DNA from: Lachnospiraceae bacterium
GTDB taxonomy: Bacteria; Bacillota; Clostridia; Lachnospirales; Lachnospiraceae
Reading direction: 5' to 3'
DNA length: 61,628 nucleotides
NCBI GenBank assembly: GCA_024690825.1
Contig: JAILOK010000125.1
Span: 1-61,628, forward strand
The position numbers and the translations under genes are program-made. The notes under the pieces are model-generated. The model was not told where the DNA came from, searched no databases, and was given only the letters and a program-made list of their open reading frames with translations. This document shows, in pieces, positions 35,697-43,998 of this stretch. Within the stretch, counting starts at the first letter, position 1; each line of letters starts with the position of its first letter.

Positions 35697-35763
35697 CCAA
35701 GTAAAGGGCAGCTAAAAACAGTAACTGCGTCCCCATTATATTAAGATCATATGATGTTGCGAC

Positions 35764-35946
35764 GAATTGCGTCTTCGCTCCGCTTCGGTCGGCGCTACGC
35801 AAACAGCCACTGGCTGTTTAGCGCCGTTGCTAAAGCAACTCTCGCAATTCTGAAACACTCACAATCCGCGCAGTAGCGCTACTTGTTCGTGTTTCTCGGG
35901 TCACAAAGTCATAATGCTTTTCAAACAAGTTTGAACGCATTATGAC
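35764..35946. repeat. Cluster of nested palindromes
   Basis: GAATTGCG (35764-35771) pairs with CGCAATTC (35843-35850) around an inner hairpin made of GGCGCT/AGCGCC and AAACAGCC/GGCTGTTT (35791-35825). A separate strong hairpin uses GTCATAATGC (35908-35917) and GCATTATGAC (35937-35946). The block fills the gap between the MITE-like element and the end of the putative anti-sigma gene and encodes nothing I can recognise. It may be a second non-autonomous element or a folded RNA. Confidence 0.6.
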
Positions 35947-35969
35947 CTTTTGACCCTTACATCATCATA

Positions 35970-36650
35970 TTATTTCACAGTGAATCCGATCCTGCGATCT
36001 GCAATTGTCAGGATGTAGTTTCCGGAAGGAAGATGCAGGTCTGCAAGGTCAAGTGTCAATGGGTTTTCTTCCTTCATGATATTGCCAAGGATGCCTTCCG
36101 CGATGGTTTTTTCTTCGCCGGAAGCTTCTCTTTGGACTATGGTGTACTCCATATCATCGATCTTTTCCGGAAGTGTTTCGGTGGCGGCTATGGTAAGGAT
36201 CCCGTTTTCATAGACTGCTATGTCCGTATCCGGTTCCCTCTTTTCTTTGAGCGATTCGTCCTGTATTCCCGTCGGCGCCAGTGTCTGGCCGGCTGTACTG
36301 TTGTCGTACATCTGCACGGAATCTGAGGGTGCTTCTTCCGCTTCGTATGTATGTGAAGTTTCATCTGCAGGCTCTGCTTCGGCTGCGGGCATTGCCTCAT
36401 CTGCCATACTTTCCGCAGGGGCATAGGATGCGCTCTCGCTCTTGCTGCTTCGGGCAAGTCCCGAGTAAAGTACACTCACCGTGATCAGGACTGCTGCGGC
36501 TGCAGGAAGGAGAACCAGGGCCGTCTTTCTTATACTGAAGATCTTTGCTTTCTTTTCATGTTCCTTACTGTCATGCAGTTCGAAAGCAGCTTCATCTATG
36601 TATTTGGGATCAATGCCGGAAAAGGCATTCATCAGGTCTTTTTCGTTCAC
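35970..36650 (-). CDS. Putative membrane-anchored anti-sigma factor
   Basis: A 226-residue protein with a cytosolic N-terminus of about 40 residues (MNEKDLMNAFSGIDPKYIDEAAFEL), one membrane helix (TALVLLPAAAAVLITVSVLY), then an Ala/Glu/Ser-rich extracytoplasmic stretch and a small C-terminal domain (YTIVQREASGEEKTIAEGIL...IADRRIGF). It lacks the HxxxCxxC zinc motif of classical anti-sigma factors. The assignment rests on position: its ATG overlaps the ECF sigma gene stop by 4 bp, the arrangement typical for sigma/anti-sigma pairs, and on the topology. It would hold the sigma factor at the membrane until an envelope signal arrives. Function is inference. Confidence 0.7.
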   Translation of the reverse strand: MNEKDLMNAFSGIDPKYIDEAAFELHDSKEHEKKAKIFSIRKTALVLLPAAAAVLITVSVLYSGLARSSKSESASYAPAESMADEAMPAAEAEPADETSHTYEAEEAPSDSVQMYDNSTAGQTLAPTGIQDESLKEKREPDTDIAVYENGILTIAATETLPEKIDDMEYTIVQREASGEEKTIAEGILGNIMKEENPLTLDLADLHLPSGNYILTIADRRIGFTVK

Positions 36651-37207
36651 AGTTCATATCCCTCCTTCAGAAGGTATGTTTTCATTTTCTGACGCAGCCG
36701 AAACAGCAGTGATTTTACCGCCGATTCGGACATTTCCATTGCGTCCGCTATTGAACTTAACGGATCGACATAGAAATAGCGTCTGACAAAAATGATCCTG
36801 TCATTTTTATCAAGTCCGGCAAGAAAGCTGTTTATGTGTCCCGACAGCAGTGACATGTCGACCATGTCCTCGGTCGATGACGAGCCTGCCACCTCCAGAA
36901 GTTCATCAAGCGCGAGAGCAGTCTGTCCCGCCCCGCGCTTTTTTGAATGGATCTTTCTGTACAGTGTCAGCGCATGATTTCTCACTATGGCCGCAAGGTA
37001 GGGTCCCAGAAGATCCGGCCGTTCTTCGGGCATGGAATTCCAGGCCGAAAGCCATGTGTCATTTACGCACTCCTCGGTATCTTCATCATTTGCGACTATG
37101 TTAAACGCAATCTTTCTGCAATATCTGCCGTATGCCTTATCCGTTTCGCTTACGGCTTCTTCACTTCTGGCCCAGTAAAGGTCAACGATCTCTTTGTCCT
37201 GCATCAC
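36647..37207 (-). CDS. ECF-type RNA polymerase sigma factor
   Basis: A 186-residue sigma-70 family protein of extracytoplasmic-function type. Region 2 is visible as YCRKIAFNIVANDEDTEECV followed by NDTWLSAWNSMP, and region 4 as FVRRYFYVDPLSSIADAMEM with the helix-turn-helix ESAVKSLLFRLRQKMKTYL. It directs polymerase to a specialised promoter set. It lies between a vWA lipoprotein gene and a putative anti-sigma gene, both with 4-bp overlaps, so the three are tightly coupled. A GAAAC-N16-CGTC promoter in front of the operon is the kind ECF factors recognise and suggests autoregulation. Confidence 0.92.
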   Translation of the reverse strand: MMQDKEIVDLYWARSEEAVSETDKAYGRYCRKIAFNIVANDEDTEECVNDTWLSAWNSMPEERPDLLGPYLAAIVRNHALTLYRKIHSKKRGAGQTALALDELLEVAGSSSTEDMVDMSLLSGHINSFLAGLDKNDRIIFVRRYFYVDPLSSIADAMEMSESAVKSLLFRLRQKMKTYLLKEGYEL

Positions 37208-38991
37208 AATTCTCTTATCAGATCAGCAAACTCCTCTTTATATTCATCATCAAGGGCAAGCTTTGATACCTGCTTTGATACATCCCTTAAACTCACATTT
37301 CCTATGTATTCACTGTCATTTAATATCATGCCGCACTCGGCAACACTTGCCGCAAAGAGTGTATCACAATCCGGGTTTTTAGTATAGCATCTGCTGCTTA
37401 CGGGGAAGTAGATAAGCTTTGATTCATCCTCATCCGGCTCCTTGTAGCGGACCGATACGGTCATCCATTCGTCAGACTTTAAGCCTTCCTCGGAAAGATC
37501 GGTTTCCTGATAACGAAGAGCGATGTCCTCATCTGTCTTTTTGCTTTCATCATTCAGTCTGATCTCATACATCACTGTCATGGCATGTCCGCTTCCGATC
37601 TCGCCGCCGTCCTTTGTATCATCATTGAAATCCTTTGCGGCCATCGTTCTGTTTTCGTATCCGACCAGGCGGTATTCCGACACATACTTCGGATTGAACT
37701 CAGTCTGGAACTTTACATCCTTTGCCACCGTGAAAAGAGTGGAATTGAACTCATCGACGAGCACCTTCTTTGCCTCGTTCATGCAGTCAATATATGAATA
37801 GTTTCCGTTGCCCTTATCTGCAAGAGTTTCCAAAGTGACCTCATTGTAGTTTCCTGTGCCGAAACCGAGAACCGAAAGAAATACTCCGCTTTCCTTTTTG
37901 TCCGTGATCAGTTCCTCAAGTTCATCTTCCGAGGTTACCCCGACATTTAAGTCACCGTCCGTTGCCATGATGACACGGTTATTTCCTCCCTTGATGAAGT
38001 ATTTTTCCGCAAGTCTGTAGGCAGATCTGATCCCCTCTCCGCCGTTTGTGGCACCGCCTGCTTCAAGGCTGTTTATGGCTTTTTTCAGAGTGGTATGCTC
38101 ATTTCCGGGAACTCCCGCGATGACTATATCCGAAGAAGAAGCATAGGTCACTATCGACACCCTGTCATTCTCGTCAAGATCATCCACGAGCATGTTGAAG
38201 CCCATCTGAAGAAGAGGCAGCTTGTCATAGGAATTCATGGAACCCGATACGTCTATGAGGAAAACGATATTTGAAGGCGTATCCTTTGCATCACCGGCCT
38301 CCTTTGCCTTTATCCCAAGGTTTACAAGTTTTGTCTCCTTATTCCAGGGACAGTCGATTATGGAGGCGTTTACAGCAAAAGCATCATTTCCCCTGGGGCT
38401 TCGGTAGTTGCTGTAATTAAAATAGTTAACAAGTTCTTCTGTCCTGACGGAGCCTGCCGGGATATCAGAAAGTCTCAATCCCTCATTTATCATCCTGCGA
38501 AGGTTTGAATAGCTTGCGGTGTCTATGTCAGCCCCAAAGGTGGAAAGCGGTGAAGAGAGCACATCCGTAAATGCGTTCTCGGCCACGCTTTTATAGTTCT
38601 CCCCGTTTGAGTGTGCGGGAACCGGCTGACAGATGCCGGGACACAGAGTATCCTTTGCCATATCATAAGTCCTAACACTGTCTCCTGCCGTTGACGAATA
38701 CAGACTTCCGGAAGCAGCCGTTTCATTCAGATAAAGACTTCCGTCATCATACTCACTGTCATAGGTCTCACACGCTGCTTCTGCTTCCGGATACGAAGGT
38801 TCAATATAGGATGATCCATTATCTGCCGGAGCTGTTTTGCATTCTGCTGCCTCTTCCGTATATTCCGGTTCAATAAATTCCGATGCCGCCTCTTCCCTTG
38901 CTGCAGGCGCACATGATGTAACACCACACCCTGTTAATGATGCCGTTAAAACCGTTCCGATAAGAATTGCTGCGATCCTTTTGTTTTTCAT
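37204..38991 (-). CDS. YfbK-like von Willebrand factor A lipoprotein
   Basis: A 595-residue lipoprotein: MKNKRIAAILIGTVLTASLTGC gives a lipobox with Cys at 22. After a variable region (about 25-130) comes the YfbK-type N-terminal domain (FGADIDTASYSNLRRMINEG, RTEELVNYFNYSNY), then a vWA domain with an intact metal-ion-dependent adhesion site (FLIDVSGSMNSYDKLPL, later ATNGGEGI and ATDGDLNVGV), and a C-terminal domain like DUF3520. Such proteins bind ligands or partner proteins on the cell surface; no enzyme motif is seen. It is the first gene of the operon with the ECF sigma factor and may supply the envelope signal. The ATG is preceded by AAGGAGG. Confidence 0.9.
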   Translation of the reverse strand: MKNKRIAAILIGTVLTASLTGCGVTSCAPAAREEAASEFIEPEYTEEAAECKTAPADNGSSYIEPSYPEAEAACETYDSEYDDGSLYLNETAASGSLYSSTAGDSVRTYDMAKDTLCPGICQPVPAHSNGENYKSVAENAFTDVLSSPLSTFGADIDTASYSNLRRMINEGLRLSDIPAGSVRTEELVNYFNYSNYRSPRGNDAFAVNASIIDCPWNKETKLVNLGIKAKEAGDAKDTPSNIVFLIDVSGSMNSYDKLPLLQMGFNMLVDDLDENDRVSIVTYASSSDIVIAGVPGNEHTTLKKAINSLEAGGATNGGEGIRSAYRLAEKYFIKGGNNRVIMATDGDLNVGVTSEDELEELITDKKESGVFLSVLGFGTGNYNEVTLETLADKGNGNYSYIDCMNEAKKVLVDEFNSTLFTVAKDVKFQTEFNPKYVSEYRLVGYENRTMAAKDFNDDTKDGGEIGSGHAMTVMYEIRLNDESKKTDEDIALRYQETDLSEEGLKSDEWMTVSVRYKEPDEDESKLIYFPVSSRCYTKNPDCDTLFAASVAECGMILNDSEYIGNVSLRDVSKQVSKLALDDEYKEEFADLIREL

Positions 38992-39053
38992 AATAAAAAC
39001 CTCCTTATATTATGCGTTTGTTTTAAGGCTTTTTTGTGCCTTTCAAACATATA

Positions 39054-39078
39054 GACGCAAAACATGAAAGGAGGTTTC
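39054..39078 (-). promoter_or_regulatory. Putative ECF-sigma promoter of the vWA-sigma operon
   Basis: Minus-strand GAAAC (39074-39078), 16-nt spacer, CGTC (39054-39057). This is the AAC/CGT pattern used by ECF sigma factors such as those of Bacillus (TGAAAC-N16-CGT). It lies about 63 nt upstream of the ATG at 38991, fitting autoregulation by the sigma factor encoded in the operon. Confidence 0.6.
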
Positions 39079-39105
39079 GAATTTTTTTGAAATTTTTTTA
39101 TTTTT

Positions 39106-42100
39106 TTATTCAGTGACCGATACCATCACTGTATAGGTTTTTCCGGCAACTTTTGCCGTCAATACAGCGCTGCCTGCATTCTTTGCATATACGGTTCCCG
39201 TCTCATCAACAAAAGCAACGCTGTTGTTTTTGCTTCTAAAGAGTACAGGTTCAAATATCGACTGATCCTTTTCGGGTCTGATCGAACATACATCTCCCGC
39301 CTTCATGCTCAGTTCATAGCCGGTGCCTGCACTGTTTGCCCTGTTCATCTGACCTGCGCCCGTCACCTTAAAGGAAGGATCCTCGGTATAAACCCTGACT
39401 GTATAGTTTGTTACGCCTGCGTTTTTGGCTGCGCTGTAGTTTCCCGAAACAGTTGCCAGTCCCGTAAAGCCCCCGGCTTTGATCTTTCCCTTTTTGATCG
39501 AGGCAACGGATGAAGCATCCGATGACCATAGTATCTTATTCATATTGACGCCCATCAGCGTGAAATCCCTGCTCTTTCCCTTCATCATGTAGAAAGTACG
39601 GACAGGGGGCTCTGCCACCTTAACCTTGAATGTCTTTTCTCCGGATGAGGATGTTACGGTAAGCTTAACTATTCCCGAAGCTACAGCCTTCAATTTGCCG
39701 TCTTTACCGATCTTGACAACGCTGTTCTTCCAGCCGGTTACCTTGCCGTCGGTTTTTACGGCACTTAAGGGTATCGAGGAAGACCAGGACGCCTTTTTAA
39801 GACTGAAGCCGTCGGAGAATTTCAGCGTAACGGTCTGGAAAGGCTGGATGATAAGTTCATTACCCTCTACGGGGCCGGGCGCTTTCTTTTCAACTACCTT
39901 TATCTTTGAAGTAACGGCCTTGCCGTTTACGAAGGCCGTAACCTTGCAGCTTCCCTTCTGGCAGCCGTAGACGATGCCGTTTTCCACCAGGGCAACGGAA
40001 GGTTTTGAGGAATACCAGGCCACATCATAATGATCACCATTGCTGCCTTTATCAAGCACCAGCTGTATCTTTTCTCCCACCATGACGGAAGAAGGCACTG
40101 TAAGCGTGGGAGAAGCGATAACAACCCTGCAGGATATCTCTCCGACTCCCTGTGAAAGCGGTGTTCCTGTAAGCGATACGCCTTCCGATGCAGCCTTCGC
40201 CTTGGCCTTGTTCTTTTTTATTATCTGTAATGACGCGGGATCAGATGATGTCCAGCTGTAGTTTTTATCAAGAAGGTATGTCTGGCCCTTTGTCAGATAA
40301 ACAGTCTCACCTGTTTTTATTACAGGCGCCGTGTTCATAGCACCTGATGCATTTTCTGCCGACGCAGCGGCAAAATGCGCGGTGAGTGTCATGTTTCCCG
40401 TAACAGGCATGGCCGGATTCCACAATGTCTTACTGTCGGAATACCATCCTGCAAAGGTCCCTTCGGGATCAGAGGGAACATTTTTTACAGCTTCACCCTC
40501 CGTGACCTGCTCCGTATAGACTGTTTTTCCGTCATTTACAAAGCTTACTGCATAAACGGGCGGCGCCGACTTCTGTCTTACCCTTACTGTGCAGTAGACA
40601 CTTTTTCCGCCTGCCTCAGCCCTTGCCTCTATGACCGTGTCGCATTCCGACAGACCCGTAACAAGTCCCGTACTGTCAACTTTTGCCACGCTTTCGTCGA
40701 GGCTCTTAAATATGACTGTCTTATTTTCCGTATCTTCCGGGATCACCTCGGCATTCAGCCGGAAGGTCTCATTTATTCCGATAGTGACATCCGTTTTATC
40801 GAGGACGACCCCAATGCCTTTCTTGTCATAGGTGCTTAAGTTTATCGTGCCGCTCGCTTTCATTCCACTGTCATAGCGTGTATAGAGCTGATATTTTAAT
40901 ATGCCGTCCTCAACGATGGCGCCGTAGATATAACCCTTTGCTTTCTCACTGTCAGAGAGCGTGTAGATCGTCTTTTTGGATCCGCTTGCGGAATTGACGA
41001 GCAGGATCTCCGTGGGGGTCGTTGCCGTAAAGTAATTTCCGACGGAACTTAAGCAGCTGTAATTAGCCTGCCACCAGCCGCTTCCGCCCCAGACACCCCA
41101 TCTTGCCTGATAGTCTGTCAGTTTGTTCTTTGCCTTTGTCTTAAAATCGTAGGTATAAAGCGATATATCATCCATGCCTTCATAATATGCCCCAAGACTT
41201 CCGACCATTGGCACGGGTGAATCCATTTCCATCCACGGAGCGTTTTCAAGGTCACTTGAGCCTTTGACCGAACCGTAAATATCGTCGCCTTCCTTATTTC
41301 TCCAGTCTGTGGATTTGTGGCTGGAATGCATCTTGTCACGGCTTAACATGAAGTATTCATGTCTGCAGTTGTATTCATGAAAGTGTCCGTCTGCTCCGCT
41401 TCCCGATATAGGATCATCCCAGGTGCAGTCTATGTAATACTGCTTTCCGCCCACGGTAAGATAATTCCATGCATGATTGATGCCGTTGCTTCCGACATAA
41501 TCACATTTAAACTGCCCTCCGAGCTTATTCATCAGATGCTTAAACGCCAGGCTGTAACCCTCGCAGACAGCGCTGCCCCGGACGATGGCATCCTCGGCGC
41601 TGTATCTTGAATAGGACAGGTCGTACTGGACATGGGTGACCAGATAGTCATGGATATACATTGTCTTCTGAAGATCCGTCCAGGTTTTATCCACTCCCTT
41701 TATGATCTCCGACACTTTCCTGTCAAAAGCATCTGATTCAGCAACCGTGCATCCGTCCTTTATCTTTACGGAAAGGATCCCGGCATTTCCCGACTGATCA
41801 GTGGAGCAGGAATAAGCGCCGTCCACATAGAAAAATTCGGCGTGATCGTTTATTACATCCACGAGCAGCTGCCCTGCTCTGTCCTGCGGTATGTTATATC
41901 CCGAGATATCCGCAGAGATATACGCGGAACCGTCCCAGTTTCCTATGGCTTCTGCCACTGCCTCGCAGGCCTTGTCATAATCATCAAGGGCATGCAGGGA
42001 TGTAAATGCAGCCATGCAGGATGCCTCCTCAAAATCGGGGAAGCCGCCCTCCTGTATGAGCATTTCCGATATGTCGCCGCTTACGGATCCTGCTGCTTCC

Positions 42101-42396
42101 TCAACCGGGTTTGCATCTGGCTCCGATACGGTTTCTTCCGGGATCTGAGGTATCTGTGTCTCATCGGAGGATACCGTCTCCTGCCCTGCTTCATTATCCG
42201 AAAGCGTATCCGGGATCTCTTCGCTGTCACCGGAAACTGTCTTAGGGATCTCTTCATTTTCCGATACGGACATATTTACGGGATCAGGCAGCTGTTCTCC
42301 CGCAAACACGATTCCCGAAGCTCCGATAAGGCCGATTGTCATGGATAACGCCGTCAGGCATGACAGCAGGATATTTTTTATTCTGTATTTCTTCAT
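39106..42396 (-). CDS. Secreted transglutaminase-like protein with Ig-like repeats
   Basis: A 1096-residue secreted protein. The start MKKYRIKNILLSCLTALSM at 42396 follows GGGGAGAAAAAAT and begins a signal peptide; the longer frame upstream is only the inverted-repeat element. A Ser/Glu/Thr-rich linker leads to a transglutaminase-like cysteine-peptidase fold (about 190-320) with all triad regions: GSAVCEGYSLAFKH (Cys), GINHAWNYLTV (His) and YYIDCTWDDP (Asp). Next come Big_2-like domains (DVTIGINETFRLNAEVIPED, DESVAKVDSTGLVTGLSECD), an InlB-like unit (GTFAGWYSDSKTLWNPAMP) and further Ig-like repeats to the end. It may cross-link or cut surface proteins or peptidoglycan-linked peptides. A promoter is proposed at 42519-42547. 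Confidence 0.88.
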   Translation of the reverse strand: MKKYRIKNILLSCLTALSMTIGLIGASGIVFAGEQLPDPVNMSVSENEEIPKTVSGDSEEIPDTLSDNEAGQETVSSDETQIPQIPEETVSEPDANPVEEAAGSVSGDISEMLIQEGGFPDFEEASCMAAFTSLHALDDYDKACEAVAEAIGNWDGSAYISADISGYNIPQDRAGQLLVDVINDHAEFFYVDGAYSCSTDQSGNAGILSVKIKDGCTVAESDAFDRKVSEIIKGVDKTWTDLQKTMYIHDYLVTHVQYDLSYSRYSAEDAIVRGSAVCEGYSLAFKHLMNKLGGQFKCDYVGSNGINHAWNYLTVGGKQYYIDCTWDDPISGSGADGHFHEYNCRHEYFMLSRDKMHSSHKSTDWRNKEGDDIYGSVKGSSDLENAPWMEMDSPVPMVGSLGAYYEGMDDISLYTYDFKTKAKNKLTDYQARWGVWGGSGWWQANYSCLSSVGNYFTATTPTEILLVNSASGSKKTIYTLSDSEKAKGYIYGAIVEDGILKYQLYTRYDSGMKASGTINLSTYDKKGIGVVLDKTDVTIGINETFRLNAEVIPEDTENKTVIFKSLDESVAKVDSTGLVTGLSECDTVIEARAEAGGKSVYCTVRVRQKSAPPVYAVSFVNDGKTVYTEQVTEGEAVKNVPSDPEGTFAGWYSDSKTLWNPAMPVTGNMTLTAHFAAASAENASGAMNTAPVIKTGETVYLTKGQTYLLDKNYSWTSSDPASLQIIKKNKAKAKAASEGVSLTGTPLSQGVGEISCRVVIASPTLTVPSSVMVGEKIQLVLDKGSNGDHYDVAWYSSKPSVALVENGIVYGCQKGSCKVTAFVNGKAVTSKIKVVEKKAPGPVEGNELIIQPFQTVTLKFSDGFSLKKASWSSSIPLSAVKTDGKVTGWKNSVVKIGKDGKLKAVASGIVKLTVTSSSGEKTFKVKVAEPPVRTFYMMKGKSRDFTLMGVNMNKILWSSDASSVASIKKGKIKAGGFTGLATVSGNYSAAKNAGVTNYTVRVYTEDPSFKVTGAGQMNRANSAGTGYELSMKAGDVCSIRPEKDQSIFEPVLFRSKNNSVAFVDETGTVYAKNAGSAVLTAKVAGKTYTVMVSVTE

Positions 42397-42418
42397 ATTT
42401 TTTCTCCCCGGCGTCGTA

Positions 42419-42464
42419 AACTGATTTTCAAAAAGACCCATGGGTCTTTTTTGAATAATCAGTT
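42419..42464. repeat. Structured inverted-repeat element, minimal copy 3
   Basis: The two arms AACTGATTTTCAAAAAGACC and its near-complement GGTCTTTTTTGAATAATCAG sit back to back with no core between them, making a 46-nt near-perfect palindrome centred on CCCATGGG. The flanks (GCGTCG on the left; GCTCCGCCTG on the right) match those of copy 2 at 18855-19017. It is best read as a copy whose core is missing, lying in the leader of the transglutaminase-like gene. Confidence 0.75.
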
Positions 42465-42518
42465 CGCTCCGCCTGTCATAAACATCGATCACACGATCAG
42501 TCTGCTTTCCGATATTTT

Positions 42519-42547
42519 AATATAACAAACTATGCGAATCTGTACAA
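42519..42547 (-). promoter_or_regulatory. Putative promoter of the transglutaminase-like gene
   Basis: Minus-strand TTGTAC (42542-42547), 17-nt spacer, TATATT (42519-42524). The transcript would carry the palindromic repeat copy 3 in its 5' leader. Confidence 0.5.
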
Positions 42548-42555
42548 TAAAAAAA

Positions 42556-42571
42556 CAGGGCAGAAGCCCTG
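42556..42571 (-). terminator. Minus-strand terminator upstream of the transglutaminase-like gene
   Basis: CAGGGC-TTCT-GCCCTG followed by seven T when read on the minus strand. The nearest minus-strand gene upstream is the TIR gene ending at 43999, beyond two plus-strand genes, so it would stop antisense read-through before the next promoter. Confidence 0.65.
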
Positions 42572-42656
42572 ATCATAAAATCCGTTTCCATCAAAGCACG
42601 CGGTTGTGTTATTATAGTAATCAAATTATGCCATAACAATAAAGGAGCGAACGAAT

Positions 42657-43613
42657 ATGCAGTCAAGAGAAGAAATGCTCGACCGTATGCGTTATCTGTA
42701 CCGCGGTCTTTTATCGATCGAAAACCTTACGAATTTTAAGAATAACACTCTCGCACAGGTGAACCAGCTGCAGAAGGAGATCAATTTTGAAGCTGAGCGG
42801 CGGAGAAAGGGTATCAAAAATTCACAGATCAATGTCAACAAAAACAAAAACACGGCAACAAGCATTGCCGGCGTTATCTGCGGAGTGATCTTCGGGATCA
42901 TATTCCTCATATCTCTTGCCATAGGAGCGCTGCTCCGTGCCGCATCCGAGGGCGACCCCTCTATCAGGAGTTTCACCATAGGTTTTTCGGTCTTTGTTTT
43001 CATCCTCGGAGCGATACTTACGACCGCGATCACATTTGCGACCCGCGGGATCGTAGGCGGCGTGAGCAAATCCATCGCGACTACTTCACAGCAGGCCATC
43101 CCCGATGCCGAAAACAAGATCGCCGATTACCAGGCAAGGATCGAATCATATGTGGAAACTCTTTATGATACGGACAGCAAGATCGCGATCTCCTACCTTT
43201 ATATAGATGATCTGGTCAAAGCATTTCCTCCGGATTACTGCTATTCATATGCCGTAGGCAAATTCATATCATATATTCAGAATCTCCGCGCTGACAGTCT
43301 TAAAGAAGCAATAAATCTTTTTGAGGATGAAGAATACAAAAACAAGATGTACGCAGAACAAAGAAAGCAGACGGAATATGCAAAGATCTCCGCAGCAGCA
43401 AATGTCCAGACAGCCTACAATACAGGAGTCATTGCCGATTACAGCAAACAGATCGCAGACAACACGGCAGATATCGCCCGCACAAACAGGATGATAGAGG
43501 CAAACACAAGGGCGACAGCAATGTACACTCAGGCGGCTGCTGCATACGCGCAGCAGAATGCACAGTATACAAAGGACATCAGGGACCGTGCCTGCCCGTC
43601 GTTTTGGGATTAA
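42657..43613 (+). CDS. Unknown membrane protein with coiled coils
   Basis: I do not recognise this 318-residue protein. An N-terminal amphipathic helical stretch (LTNFKNNTLAQVNQLQKEI) precedes two membrane helices (SIAGVICGVIFGIIFLISLA at about 70-90 and FTIGFSVFVFILGAILTTAI at about 106-125), followed by a long helical cytosolic or external region (about 145-300) rich in Ala, Asn and Gln, likely coiled coil. The start follows AAAGGAGCGAACGAAT. The next gene follows after 12 bp and both converge on the DHH-TIR operon. A role in membrane shape, scaffolding or as partner of the TIR protein cannot be told apart from sequence. Confidence 0.8.
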   Translation: MQSREEMLDRMRYLYRGLLSIENLTNFKNNTLAQVNQLQKEINFEAERRRKGIKNSQINVNKNKNTATSIAGVICGVIFGIIFLISLAIGALLRAASEGDPSIRSFTIGFSVFVFILGAILTTAITFATRGIVGGVSKSIATTSQQAIPDAENKIADYQARIESYVETLYDTDSKIAISYLYIDDLVKAFPPDYCYSYAVGKFISYIQNLRADSLKEAINLFEDEEYKNKMYAEQRKQTEYAKISAAANVQTAYNTGVIADYSKQIADNTADIARTNRMIEANTRATAMYTQAAAAYAQQNAQYTKDIRDRACPSFWD

Positions 43614-43625
43614 GGAGGTTTTATT

Positions 43626-43991
43626 ATGGGACTTTTTGATGAACTCGCAAAAGGTGCTCTCGACGGAGTCGTGGGATCGCAGACTGCAAACTTCATATCA
43701 AACAAGCTTGCCCAGTCCAGCAACCCGACTGTCCAGCACTACAGAAACAAGGTCGATGAAGCCTTTGTACAGACCTCTCAAAAACTCAGACAGAATAATC
43801 CAAAGTTTGCCCAGGCCTGCGATAAGGCCACAGGCGTAATGGCTGAATTTGCCAATGAAATGACCGGAAACGCTTTTGCGTCACAGCCGTCCGTACAGGA
43901 TCAGTCCACCGATCCCATAGTTCAGCCAAACGCTGCTGATCCCGGAGACGATTCCCAGAGTGTCGACAAGAACATGTGGGATTTTGAGTGA
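43626..43991 (+). CDS. Unknown small soluble protein
   Basis: A 121-residue protein beginning MGLFDELAKGALDGVVGSQT with a likely helical first half (FISNKLAQSSNPTVQHYRNK) and a disordered acidic second half rich in Asp, Ser and Pro that ends NMWDFE. AAGGAGG precedes the ATG by about 7 nt. Spacing of 12 bp shows it is co-expressed with the upstream membrane-protein gene. No family is recognised. The stop codon is 7 bp from the convergent TIR gene stop, without a terminator hairpin between. Confidence 0.75.
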   Translation: MGLFDELAKGALDGVVGSQTANFISNKLAQSSNPTVQHYRNKVDEAFVQTSQKLRQNNPKFAQACDKATGVMAEFANEMTGNAFASQPSVQDQSTDPIVQPNAADPGDDSQSVDKNMWDFE

Positions 43992-43998
43992 TCTTTAT

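Noticed and set aside
35458-35946. CRISPR-like array of palindromes
   Set aside because: The hairpins differ in sequence and spacing; there are no regular direct repeats with unique spacers and no cas genes.
42397-42492. Upstream extension of the transglutaminase-like frame
   Set aside because: It consists of the palindromic repeat copy 3; the signal peptide and ribosome-binding site place the start at 42396.
42657-43613. Possible defence or toxin role of the two-helix protein
   Set aside because: No toxin, nuclease or pore motif could be seen; only location suggests it, so no function was assigned.
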